Positions 1 to 7,756 are shown, counted from the first letter of the stretch. The stretch: 15,836 nt of DNA from an uncultured Rickettsiales bacterium (GCA_951801155.1 CATOLK010000010.1:1-15836), one strand, 5' to 3'. The notes: generated by a model from the sequence alone, not told the origin. Translations and numbers: made by a program.

Positions 1-81
1 TAATTCTCGCATTATTTCTTGAATAGCAGATGGACTAGTACCATGAAATTCATTATCAATTTCCTTAAAATCAATTTGCAT
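1..81 (-). CDS. N-terminus of an unidentified protein, leaves the window at the left edge
   Basis: An ATG on the minus strand at 81 opens a frame with no stop for the 27 codons visible, reading MQIDFKEIDNEFHGTSPSAI and then QEIMREL. The PSAI.EIM pattern is loosely like the extreme N-terminus of class I/II PLP-dependent aminotransferases of the LysN/MocR type, where a PSAIREI-like stretch precedes the catalytic domain. Too little is visible to name it. It is divergent from the HU gene, with 108 bp between the two starts, so both must be driven from that gap; I see no clear consensus promoter there. Confidence 0.5.
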   Translation of the reverse strand, partial: MQIDFKEIDNEFHGTSPSAIQEIMREL

Positions 82-189
82 ATTTATGACTTTTTAGATT
101 AAAAGACTAAATATGGTTTCAAAAAATTTGTAGAATTTTTAAACGTAATTTTATTACAAAATACAAATATCCAAGAATATATAAAAATT

Positions 190-483
190 ATGCATAAGAT
201 TGATTTAGTTAAAGCAATAGCGGAACAAACTGGTTTTTTACAAAAAGATGCCGGTTTATTGGTAGATACATTTATAGACAATGTAAAAAAAGCTTTAAAA
301 AAAGGTGATAAAATTACTTTGATTGGATTTGGAACTTTTAGTGTTGTAGATACAAAAGCTAAAATTGGTAGAAATCCACAAACTGGTAAAGAAATTAAAA
401 TTCCAGCTTCTAGAAAAATTAAATTTTCTGTTGGTAAGAACTTGAAAGAAGATATAAAAGGTATTTCTAAAAAAAGAAAATAG
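190..483 (+). CDS. HU-family DNA-binding protein
   Basis: A 97-residue histone-like protein of the HU/IHF family, which dimerises, bends DNA and compacts the nucleoid. The usual length is about 90 residues. The N-terminal helical dimerisation part (about 1-40) starts with the family-typical KIDLVKAIAEQTG. GFGTF at 46-50 begins the beta-sheet body, and the DNA-gripping arm carries the signature RNPQTGKEIKIPA at 61-73, whose proline (P63) intercalates in the minor groove in this family. The tail is short and lysine-rich (ISKKRK). Arm and signature look more like HU than IHF, but the paralogue cannot be decided. The gene stands alone, divergent from the partial gene at the left edge, and is followed by a strong hairpin terminator, so it is probably a monocistronic unit. 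Confidence 0.95.
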   Translation: MHKIDLVKAIAEQTGFLQKDAGLLVDTFIDNVKKALKKGDKITLIGFGTFSVVDTKAKIGRNPQTGKEIKIPASRKIKFSVGKNLKEDIKGISKKRK

Positions 484-500
484 TATTTTAATAAAGTAGA

Positions 501-535
501 AAAATAGCCCATTAAGTTAGTTAATGGGTTATTTT
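501..535 (+). terminator. Hairpin terminator after the HU gene
   Basis: A near-perfect inverted repeat pairs 501-515 with 521-535: 15 bp, one G-T wobble, GC-rich centre AGCCCATTAA/TTAATGGGTT, 5-base loop GTTAG. It starts 17 bp after the HU stop codon. A run of A in the 5' arm and T in the 3' arm gives it the form of an intrinsic terminator that could act in both directions. It is the most stable hairpin I see in the left half of the window. Confidence 0.8.
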
Positions 536-539
536 GTTG

Positions 540-1161
540 GAATTATATTAATTTTTCAGTAAAATGAGTTTAAAAGTAAAAAATAGGATTTACAAGTTGT
601 AATTTACTTTTAAAATTTTTTATATTAGTATTTATTTATATTGATTCCAATCTTACTTTTTAATTAAATTTTATTTTTATTCCTGAATAATAAGTTAATA
701 TACTGTTGAGTACATTAGTAAAATAATTAAAAATATTTTTTTATTCTCATAGTGATGGTTATTAAATACTATAATAACATAGGAAACTTTATTTAATATT
801 TGAAGAATTTAGTAATTTTTATAATAATAAAAAGCTTTATTTGGATATTAAATGTTTGAGTTTTATAAGGTATCATGAAGCGAAAAAGAAATGAGAATTT
901 TATCTTAAATTTGGTGAATATATATATTTTTTTATTATTTTTATTTTTTATTCATTTTATACATTATTTTTAATAAATGATAAATATTTATGCAATTTTT
1001 ATGAAAGAAAAAAGGAAATAAAGATAATTTATATAAATATAAAATAGTTTTTATAAATCTATAGAATTTTTTAATTAGATATACTTTTTAGTACGATGTA
1101 TGTTTATATAATTAAAGTATAATGAAGATTGCTGGGATTATTACAACTGATATTTTAAACA
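540..1161. other. Long AT-rich spacer without a recognisable gene
   Basis: About 620 bases of very AT-rich sequence between the HU terminator and the AbiE-like relic. Short open stretches exist on both strands, for instance about 30 codons around 800-890 on the plus strand, but none has a start, a ribosome site and recognisable protein content together. It is most simply read as fully eroded former coding sequence or neutral spacer. Confidence 0.6.
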
Positions 1162-1191
1162 TTGTAAAAATACAAAAGTCTTCAAATCCCC

Positions 1192-1220
1192 TTGACAATT
1201 TAACAAATTCATTGTATAAT
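1192..1220 (+). promoter_or_regulatory. Perfect consensus sigma-70 promoter for the AbiE-like relic
   Basis: TTGACA at 1192-1197 and TATAAT at 1215-1220 are separated by exactly 17 bases, so both hexamers and the spacing equal the sigma-70 optimum. Transcription would start near 1227, at the very beginning of the broken antitoxin frame. The spacer contains a small palindrome, AATTT-AAC-AAATT at 1197-1209. A 10-base inverted repeat (AAAAATACAA at 1166-1175 and TTGTATTTTT at 1231-1240) brackets the promoter. AbiEi antitoxins are known to repress their own promoters by binding inverted repeats, so these are candidate operators, although in such AT-rich DNA chance repeats are common. Confidence 0.75.
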
Positions 1221-1228
1221 TTAATTAA

Positions 1229-1630
1229 TGTTGTATTTTTGTTTTTTTAGTTAGATTAAAAGATAAAATTAAATATAGAGTAAAAAGAATTAAAGATTCA
1301 GTATTTTTACTAAAAGATTTTAATGATATCACGGATAGAAACCAAACCGGAAGAATATTAAGGGAATTAATAAAAGATGGTGTTTTGATGAAAATTGGTT
1401 ACGGTTTATATTCCAGATGTAAAAAAAGTGAAATAAGTGGTAGAGTACTTCCGGAAAAATGATTTATCAGAGCTGGTAAAGAGGCGTTAAAGAAACTTGG
1501 TATAAAAACTTATCCCACTACCTATGAAACGATGTATAATAATTTTCAATCAACACAAGTTCCTACCGGTAGAGTTATAGGGGTAATAGCTGAAGGTGGC
1601 TATAGTTTAAAATATGAAAGATTAGGATAA
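1229..1630 (+). pseudogene. Broken AbiEi-like antitoxin (DUF6088 family)
   Basis: The frame runs from just after a stop at 1226 to TAA at 1628-1630, with one in-frame TGA at 1460-1462. Its content, KIKYRVKRIKDSVFLLKDF followed by a winged-helix-like stretch and KIGYGLYSR, then after the TGA GKEALKKLGIKTYP and STQVPTGRVIGV, is what I recognise as the DUF6088 group of AbiEi-like type IV antitoxins: an N-terminal winged-helix DNA-binding part with the GYGLY motif and a C-terminal part with TQVPTGRVIGV. No ATG lies in frame before the conserved part. The ATG at 1228 is in another frame and stops after eight codons, so the 5' end is also damaged or uses an unusual start. The next frame (AbiEii-like) begins four bases after the stop, as in the usual operon. 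Intact copies neutralise the AbiEii nucleotidyltransferase toxin and repress the operon. Confidence 0.75.
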
Positions 1631-1633
1631 ATT

Positions 1634-1892
1634 ATGAGTAAATTAAAAGAAATTATAGATAAGGTAATAAAAGATAATGATATAGAGCCATCATTTCTAG
1701 AAAAAGATGTATACATAACTAGAATATTAAAAACACTATCAAACACAAAAAATGATAAAATAATATAAAAAAGAATATGATATTTTTGCGGCTAATATGC
1801 GTTATGAAAAAGATGATAAAATAATAGAATTCAAAACAGCATTAAATAATTTTAAAGAGATAAAGGATTTTGTTTTGGAAAAAATCTTGTAA
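1634..1892 (+). pseudogene. Remnant of an AbiEii-like nucleotidyltransferase toxin
   Basis: An ATG at 1634 opens 44 codons up to TAA at 1766-1768. They contain EPSFLEKDVYITRILKTLS, which matches the EKDxxxTxxLKxL motif at the start of AbiEii/AbiGii-type toxins. A second stretch at 1770-1892, shifted by one base, reads about 40 codons (KEYDIFAANMRY onward) to TAA at 1890-1892 and could be the toxin's C-terminal end. An intact toxin is roughly 250-300 residues and carries a GGTxL-type nucleotidyltransferase core and a lysine-containing motif. All of that is missing, so most of the gene has been deleted. The pairing with the upstream DUF6088 relic is what makes the assignment credible; the C-terminal piece is less certain than the N-terminal one. 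Confidence 0.65.
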
Positions 1893-2570
1893 TAATTAAT
1901 CCGTATAATCACTTGTTTTTAAATGAAAACTTGTTTTATAATATTTTACATAACTTAAATAGTTGGTAGATACTTCTTTAATTATAAAATATCTAGTAAT
2001 GATAAACTGTTATTATTTTAGTAAAGTTTGTAGTTTGTTTTTTGTTAATTGATATAAAAATATATTTGTATAGGTTTAACAAATTATCAGCTAAGAATAA
2101 AGGTAAGTTTTGAGTAAAAAATAAGGTAAAAGTTAAATAATCTCCAGTATAACATACCTACAGAGGATTTGATAATAAAGTATAAGATATTTAGAATCTT
2201 GAATATTATTTTTTTTTATTAAAAAAGTTTTTTATCTATTAAAATCCCTTATTTTTGTAAATTTAATAAAAATGGTAAGTTACTAATTATAAATAAACTT
2301 TTATCATTTTTTTATTTTTCATACCTACGATTTCTAATTAATAAGCTATTGGGAAATCGTGATACAAAAAAACGCCAAAGCTCTTGCAGAAAAATTGAAT
2401 TAATAAATAAATTTTTTTGTTATAAAAATAATAAATACACATATGAATAATGATTTTTATGTAAAAAATAAAAACATTAAAACAAAGAAAAAATTATGTT
2501 AAAAATAAAACTGAAATTATCACATTAAGAACTCAATGAAGAACTTAATTACCTTAATTGTTGCATAAGA
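1893..2570. other. AT-rich spacer between the AbiE-like relic and tRNA-Tyr
   Basis: Nearly 680 bases with no frame I can support on either strand. The one conspicuous structure is an 8-bp inverted repeat, ACGATTTC at 2327-2334 and GAAATCGT at 2353-2360, with an 18-base loop; it lacks a T-run and I assign it no function. A 14-codon stretch just after it (about 2360-2402) looks protein-like but is too short to use. Confidence 0.55.
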
Positions 2571-2656
2571 TGGTGGGGAGAGAAGGATTCGAACCTTCGA
2601 ACTCTAACGAGGACAGATTTACAGTCTGTTGCCATTGACCGCTCGGCCATCTCCCC
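2571..2656 (-). tRNA. tRNA-Tyr (anticodon GTA)
   Basis: Read on the minus strand from 2656 this is an 86-base class II tRNA with encoded CCA. The acceptor stem is GGGGAGA paired with TCTCCCC, the discriminator is A, and the 3' CCA is in the DNA (TGG at 2571-2573 on the plus strand). The anticodon arm is ACAGA-CTGTAAA-TCTGT, which places GTA as the anticodon. A long variable arm follows, as expected for bacterial tRNA-Tyr, and the T arm is GAAGG-TTCGAAT-CCTTC. It decodes UAU/UAC. With a GUA anticodon it would be a substrate for queuosine modification at G34, which links it to the queD gene elsewhere in this window. Confidence 0.95.
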
Positions 2657-2675
2657 TTTCTCTTCTTATAGAGAA

Positions 2676-2704
2676 ATAATAATTTAAATAAATTTAAAAA
2701 TCAA
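2676..2704 (-). promoter_or_regulatory. Candidate promoter for tRNA-Tyr
   Basis: On the minus strand, TTGATT (2704-2699) and TATTAT (2681-2676) are 17 bases apart and would start transcription near 2669, about 13 bases before the mature tRNA 5' end. The short leader could fold into a 7-bp hairpin (TTTCTCT at 2657-2663 with AGAGAAA at 2670-2676). The surrounding DNA is very AT-rich, so the -10 match carries little weight alone; position and spacing carry most of it. Confidence 0.5.
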
Positions 2705-2719
2705 GATATTTTTTAAATT

Positions 2720-2743
2720 GAGAGGCTGTCCATTTTTTATTAC
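2720..2743. repeat. Possible terminal inverted repeat of the decayed IS element
   Basis: The stretch starting GAGAGGCTGTCCATTTTTT resembles the GAGGCTGTCC-type ends seen on several insertion-sequence families. It sits about 20 bases past the stop of the IS1-like ORF fragment, where an element end would be expected. I find no partner repeat near 3180-3240, so the other end is lost or this is coincidence. Confidence 0.25.
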
Positions 2744-2764
2744 TTTTCATTCCACTCTTCTCCT

Positions 2765-3175
2765 TTATGCTACAGCCCTAAAGCTTTTATTTTTTTCTTC
2801 TTTTTTATTATTTATATTTTTATTATTATTTTTATTATTATTATTATTTAATTTATCTATTCTTTCTAATTCTTCTCTTAATAGTTTACTTGAGTTTTTT
2901 AGCCATTGGTTTATAGAGTTTATATGTATTTGTTTTTTAAATGCAATACTTAAAGATTTCTATATAGCCCTCATACTACTACCACTTATATAAAATAATA
3001 AACATAATACTCTTTCCAATAGAGTATGTTTTATTCTTTTATCTTCTTGTGTACTAAAGGTTTTATTACAGTTCATACATCTATATCTTTTTTTACCATT
3101 ACTGGATGTTCCTTGTAATCTTATGTGGTCACTATTACAATATTTACATAAGAAATTTGGTTTTTGTTTTTTATT
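2765..3175 (-). pseudogene. Truncated IS1-like transposase, zinc-finger N-terminal part
   Basis: On the minus strand the frame from 3175 to TAA at 2765-2767 reads a zinc ribbon (FLCKYCNSDHIRLQG, then RYRCMNCNKTFS: CxxC and CxxC about 20 residues apart). A helix-turn-helix-like part follows (YISGSSMRAI, then SLSIAF and INSINQWLK). This order is that of the InsA half of IS1-family transposases. The frame has no in-frame ATG, an in-frame TAG at 2960-2962 in the middle of the helix-turn-helix, and a tail dominated by asparagine and lysine (a run of AAT codons). The DDE catalytic half (InsB) is absent downstream. It is an immobile fragment. The family call rests on motif order only. Confidence 0.65.
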
Positions 3176-3246
3176 TTATTATCTTTTCTATCATTATTAT
3201 TTGTATTAAAATTTTTTATTAATTTAATTATTTAACGGAGGGTAAT

Positions 3247-3902
3247 ATGACAGATATAACTGAAATTAACGATGAATTCTATAAAGCTATTGTAAATAAT
3301 GATCCAGATACTGCAAATTCATTATTAGAAAAAATTAAATAAAAAAATTGCTTTATGAATATATTTGCAATGAACAAATCGCTTATTTATGCTGCTGAAA
3401 AGGGATATGAAGAAATAGTTCGATTATTATTAAGAAAAAGAAAAATTTTAGAAGGATTTGAAGAAAGATTTAAATGGGGAATAGGTCCAATAAAAGGTTT
3501 TTATTTAGATGAGGTTTATAATTTAGATATTGATGCAATAAATAAAGCACTTATTTGCGCCGCCGAAAATGGATATACAAAGATATTTGAATTACTATTA
3601 TTACAAACAGGTGTTGATATAAATGCGGAAAATTCAAAAAAAAAGAATTCCACTTATTATAGCTGTCGAAAACGGAAGAGAAGAAATGGTTAAATTATTA
3701 CTTGATAAACAGCCAAATATAGGAATAGATACAAAAGTTGATATTGGAAGAACTCCTCTTCATTGCGCTATAAAAAAAGTATTTTATGATATAAAAAACA
3801 TATTTAAATGATGAAACAAAAGAAAATATAAAATTATTGCAGGATTTAGACAATATATTGGAAAATTTCAGAGATGAAGTTAATCAAAGTATTAGTAAAT
3901 AA
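3247..3902 (+). pseudogene. Ankyrin-repeat protein gene broken by one stop and two frameshifts
   Basis: A strong ribosome site (GGAGGG at 3237-3242) precedes ATG 3247. The first 31 codons (MTDITEINDEFYKAIVNNDP onward) end at TAA 3340-3342. The same frame resumes at once and carries ankyrin-type units (SLIYAAEKGYEEIVRLLL, ALICAAENGYTKIFELLL, then VDINAEN). At a run of nine A (3636-3644) the sense moves one base on: PLIIAVENGREEMVKLLL and GRTPLHCAI. At a run of six A (3793-3798) it moves one more base and ends with a charged tail (DETKENIKLLQDLDNILENF onward) at TAA 3900-3902. Joined, this would be about 217 residues with three to four ankyrin repeats. In intracellular bacteria such proteins are often secreted and bind host proteins; here that is inference. 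Either a recent pseudogene or a gene rescued in part by slippage on the A runs. Confidence 0.8.
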
Positions 3903-4114
3903 AAGTAAATATTGTTCTTGTATATATTTCTTTTAATAATAAATTTTATTATTTTTTTAAAGATTAAATTTTTTATTTTTTATTAATTTTTTTTTATTTA
4001 TATCATTAAAATATTGAATATATATAATACTAAATTTTTAAAAAATAAAAAATAATTTTATTTTAAAATAAAACTTTTATTATAGAATATAAAAATATTT
4101 TTTACAAAACTTCA

Positions 4115-7100
4115 ATGGCGAAATTTATACATTTACGAAATCATACTGAATATTCCTTATGCAGCGGGGCAATAAGAATAAAGCAACTAGTAAAAATAGC
4201 CAAAGAAAACAAAATCCCAGCCCTTTCCATAACAGACAGTAACAACATGTTTGGCGCATTAGAATTTTCTATAATGTGTAGTGGTGCTGGAATACAACCT
4301 ATAATAGGATGCGAACTAATAATTGATGCAAATCCATTATTAACGAATTCCATAATTCAAAGTAAAGATAAATTAGAAGAGAATTTTTGTAAAATTATAG
4401 TTATAGCAAAAACCGATGAAGGATTTTTAAATTTAATGTCATTGTTAAGTCAAAGTTACTTAAGAAGACAGGATAAAATAACACCACATATTGATTTAAA
4501 AACTTTTTCTGAAAAAAATGAAGGAATAATAGTATTATCTGGTGGTTCTAGTGGGGTTTTAGGAAAAGCAATATTAAATGAAAAAATTGATAAAATAGAT
4601 AAAATAATTGATTATTTTTTGAATAGTTTTGGTGATAATTTTTATATGGAAATACAACGACATGGTTGGAATGATGAAATAGTAACAGAGCCATATTTTT
4701 TAGAAATGGCACAAAAGTATAATATACCGTTAATTGCAACCAATGATTGTTATTTTATAGAAAAAGATATGTTTGAAGCACAGGATGCCTTAACCTGCAT
4801 AGGGACTCAAAGATTTGTAACTGAAGATAATAGAGCAAAATTAACACCAGAACACTATTTTAAAACAGAAGATGAAATGGTGGAACTTTTTAAAGATATT
4901 CCAGAAGCTGTTGAAAATACTATAAATATAGCAAAAAGAATATCAACTATGGCTTATACTAGAAAACCAACTTTACCTCACTATGATTTACCAGAAGGTG
5001 TTTCTGAAGCTGATGAAATGGAAAGAATAGCTAGAAAAGGATTAGAGGACAGATTAAAACAAAAATTTATAGTAGACGATATTAAAACTCCAGAAGAGCA
5101 AGAAAAAGTAAGAGAAGAATATACAAAACAGCTGGAGTTTGAATTAGGTGTTATTAAACAAATGGATTTCCCAGGTTATTTTTTAATTGTGGCAGATTTT
5201 ATAGTTTGGAGTAAAACACACGGTGTTCCTATTGGTCCTGGTAGAGGTTCCGGTGCTGGTTCTGTAGTTGCTTGGTCAATGAAAATTACAGATCTTGACC
5301 CTATAAAATTTGAATTATTTTTTGAAAGATTTTTAAATCCTGAACGTGTGTCGATGCCAGATTTTGATGTGGATTTTTGCCAAAGAGGAAGGGCTAGAAG
5401 TATAGAATATGTACAAAATAAATATGGAAAAGATATGGTGGCTCAGATTGTAACTTTTGGAAAATTGCAATCAAAAGCTGTTATTAGGGATGTAGGAAGA
5501 GTATTAGGGATGGGCTATAGTGATGTTGATAAAATAAGTAAAGTAATTCCTTTTGATTCAAATTTAGAAGAAGCATTGGCGATGGATGAAGATTTAAGAA
5601 TGAAAAGGCAAACAGATGGTGAAATTGGAAAATTATTCGATATAGCTATAAAACTCGAAGGATTAAATAGACATTCTTCTATGCATGCAGCTGGTATAGT
5701 AATAGGTGATAAACCACTTGAGCAGATTTGTCCTTTGTATTTTGATGATTCTGCTGAAATGCCTGTGGTGCAATATGATAAACATTGGTGTGAAGAAGTT
5801 GGGCTTGTAAAATTTGACTTTTTAGGATTAAAAACTCTTACGGTTATTAAAGATGCTCTAGATTTTATAAAAAATATAAAAAATATTGATGTAGATATTG
5901 ATAATATAAGGCTTGATGATAAAGAAACTTTTGATTTAATGAAGGAAGCTGATACTTTAGCAGTTTTTCAAATTGAATCAAGTGGTATGAAAAGTATGTT
6001 AAAGCAAATAAAACCAGATAATATTGAAGATATTATAGCTTTAATTTCTTTATATCGTCCTGGTCCTATGGATAGTATTCCTACTTATATAAAAAGGAAA
6101 CATGGAATTGAACCAATAGAATATATGCATCCAAAGATGGAACCAATTTTAAAAAATACCTATGGAATTATAATTTATCAAGAACAAGTAATGAATATTG
6201 CTAAATCTCTTGCTGGCTATAGTTTAGGTGGAGCTGATCTGTTAAGAAGAGCTATGGGTAAAAAAATTCCTGAAATAATGGCGCAGCAAAGAGGTGTTTT
6301 TGTAGAGGGATGTAAAAATTTTAGTAATATAGATGAAAAAAAAGGAAATGAAATATTTGATTTATTGGCAAAGTTTGCAGAATATGGATTTAATAAAGCC
6401 CATGCGGCAGCTTATAGTTTTATAAGTTATCAAACAGCATATTTAAAAGCACATTTTCCAGTAGAATTTATGACGTCAACTTTAAATATGGAATCAAAAG
6501 ATACCGATAAGATAAACTATTATTTACAGGATATAAAAAAACATAAAATTGCAATACTTCCACCAGATATTAATAAATCTGATCCTTATTTTAAAGTGGA
6601 ATTAATAGATATTGAAGGAAAAAGAAATAAACCGGATATTTATTATTATGGAGATAAAGAACTTGCTATTAGATATGGTTTAGGTATAATAAAAGGAGTT
6701 GGAATTGATTTAACAGAAAATATTAAAGAAGAAATTAGAAAGAATGGTAAATTTAAAACTATTTTTGATTTTTGTGGAAGAGTTGGAACTAAAATTGTTA
6801 ATAAAAAAACTATAGAATCTTTAGCAAAATCTGGAGCTTTTGATTCTATACATGAAAATAGAAAACAGATTCATGATTCTTGTGAAATATTAAGTTCTTA
6901 TGCAAGATCTAAAGAAGAAGAAAGAAATAGTATTCAAATTAGTCTATTCGGTGATTTAATGAATGATAATACAAATATGTTGCCAAAATTAGTTAATACA
7001 GATGATTGGATTGGTTATGATAAATATCAAAAAGAATTCGAAGCTTTTGGTTTTTACTTGAAAAATCACCCTTTAGATACCATAAGAGATGAATTAATTG

Positions 7101-7756
7101 CAAAAGGAATTACATTTTTTAATGAAATTGAAGAATCAATAGAAGATAATAGTATAATAAAAATGGCTGGTGTCATTATTTCTACGTCAATAAAATCTAG
7201 TGATAAAGGTAGATATGCTTATATTTCACTTTCGGATCCTACAGGTTTAGCAGAAGTATCTTTATTTAATGGTGATTTAATTACTGAACATAAAGACTGG
7301 TTAGACGATAAAGAACATCATCAACTTGTTTTCGAATGCCAAATTAGAAAAGATGAATCAACTATGAGGATAAATGCTAGGGATTTTTGGCTTTTGGATG
7401 ATTATTTAAAAAATACAGCAGAAGGAGTTGAAAAGGTTAAAGTAATAAAAAAACGAACTCCTGAAGATTTTAAAAATTATAAGAAAAAAAAGGAAGAAGA
7501 AGCAAAAATCGAGACAGTTGTTAAGGAATATACTCTTTTTAATGAGGTTAAAATTTATATAGAAAATGATAAATGTTTAAAGGATTTGAGTATTATACTT
7601 GGAAAAGCGCATTTTCCAGAAAGGGAAAAACATACAAAAGTTGAATTTGTAACGGTGGATAGTGTAATTCGGTTGCCGGATGAATATTGTATAACCGAAA
7701 TAGAATTGAACAGGATTAGGGGAACTTTTGGAGTTGGAAAAGTGGAAGAGTTGTGA
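4115..7756 (+). CDS. dnaE: DNA polymerase III subunit alpha (DnaE)
   Basis: The 1213-residue catalytic subunit of the replicative DNA polymerase, of normal DnaE1 length (about 1150-1200). An N-terminal PHP domain starts with FIHLRNHTEYSL (H6, H10). The palm contains GPGRGSGAGSVVAW and PDFDVDFC, where D416 and D418 correspond to two catalytic aspartates; the third is D568 in KFDFLGLKTLTVI. YRPGPMD, YGIIIYQEQVMNIA and LLRRAMGKK mark the fingers and beta-binding region. An OB fold lies near 1014-1090 (MAGVIISTSIKSSDKGRYAY), followed by a C-terminal tail with a lysine/glutamate-rich linker. No proofreading exonuclease is inserted, so it is DnaE and not PolC. It stands alone on the plus strand after the decay zone and is convergent with queD. 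The start is supported by alignment of the first residues with the family; no clear ribosome site precedes it. Confidence 0.97.
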   Translation: MAKFIHLRNHTEYSLCSGAIRIKQLVKIAKENKIPALSITDSNNMFGALEFSIMCSGAGIQPIIGCELIIDANPLLTNSIIQSKDKLEENFCKIIVIAKTDEGFLNLMSLLSQSYLRRQDKITPHIDLKTFSEKNEGIIVLSGGSSGVLGKAILNEKIDKIDKIIDYFLNSFGDNFYMEIQRHGWNDEIVTEPYFLEMAQKYNIPLIATNDCYFIEKDMFEAQDALTCIGTQRFVTEDNRAKLTPEHYFKTEDEMVELFKDIPEAVENTINIAKRISTMAYTRKPTLPHYDLPEGVSEADEMERIARKGLEDRLKQKFIVDDIKTPEEQEKVREEYTKQLEFELGVIKQMDFPGYFLIVADFIVWSKTHGVPIGPGRGSGAGSVVAWSMKITDLDPIKFELFFERFLNPERVSMPDFDVDFCQRGRARSIEYVQNKYGKDMVAQIVTFGKLQSKAVIRDVGRVLGMGYSDVDKISKVIPFDSNLEEALAMDEDLRMKRQTDGEIGKLFDIAIKLEGLNRHSSMHAAGIVIGDKPLEQICPLYFDDSAEMPVVQYDKHWCEEVGLVKFDFLGLKTLTVIKDALDFIKNIKNIDVDIDNIRLDDKETFDLMKEADTLAVFQIESSGMKSMLKQIKPDNIEDIIALISLYRPGPMDSIPTYIKRKHGIEPIEYMHPKMEPILKNTYGIIIYQEQVMNIAKSLAGYSLGGADLLRRAMGKKIPEIMAQQRGVFVEGCKNFSNIDEKKGNEIFDLLAKFAEYGFNKAHAAAYSFISYQTAYLKAHFPVEFMTSTLNMESKDTDKINYYLQDIKKHKIAILPPDINKSDPYFKVELIDIEGKRNKPDIYYYGDKELAIRYGLGIIKGVGIDLTENIKEEIRKNGKFKTIFDFCGRVGTKIVNKKTIESLAKSGAFDSIHENRKQIHDSCEILSSYARSKEEERNSIQISLFGDLMNDNTNMLPKLVNTDDWIGYDKYQKEFEAFGFYLKNHPLDTIRDELIAKGITFFNEIEESIEDNSIIKMAGVIISTSIKSSDKGRYAYISLSDPTGLAEVSLFNGDLITEHKDWLDDKEHHQLVFECQIRKDESTMRINARDFWLLDDYLKNTAEGVEKVKVIKKRTPEDFKNYKKKKEEEAKIETVVKEYTLFNEVKIYIENDKCLKDLSIILGKAHFPEREKHTKVEFVTVDSVIRLPDEYCITEIELNRIRGTFGVGKVEEL

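Noticed and set aside
99..512. Hydrophobic 137-codon frame on the minus strand across the HU gene
   Set aside because: It is the complement of the HU coding sequence, which has unmistakable family signatures; the hydrophobicity comes from complementing lysine-rich AT codons.
1460..1462. TGA read as tryptophan, which would make the AbiEi-like frame continuous
   Set aside because: Intact genes in the window, such as dnaE and thyA, use TGG for tryptophan at conserved positions and need no TGA readthrough, so code reassignment is unlikely; the frame also lacks a start.
2360..2404. Fourteen codons (VIQKNAKALAEKLN) resembling the NAKALA segment of serine hydroxymethyltransferase
   Set aside because: Too short, with no further similarity upstream or downstream; it may be coincidence.
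2816..2850. TTA/TTATTATT repeats as a CRISPR-like or tandem-repeat array
   Set aside because: It is a simple trinucleotide tract within the transposase remnant; no spaced repeat units are present, and I saw no CRISPR array elsewhere.
2718..2993. Plus-strand frame with phenylalanine/leucine-rich content suggesting a membrane protein
   Set aside because: It is the complement of the asparagine/lysine-rich IS1-like remnant; no ribosome site and no family resemblance.
4023..4028. TATAAT upstream of dnaE as its -10 box
   Set aside because: No matching -35 at suitable spacing and the region is almost pure A/T, where this hexamer is expected by chance.
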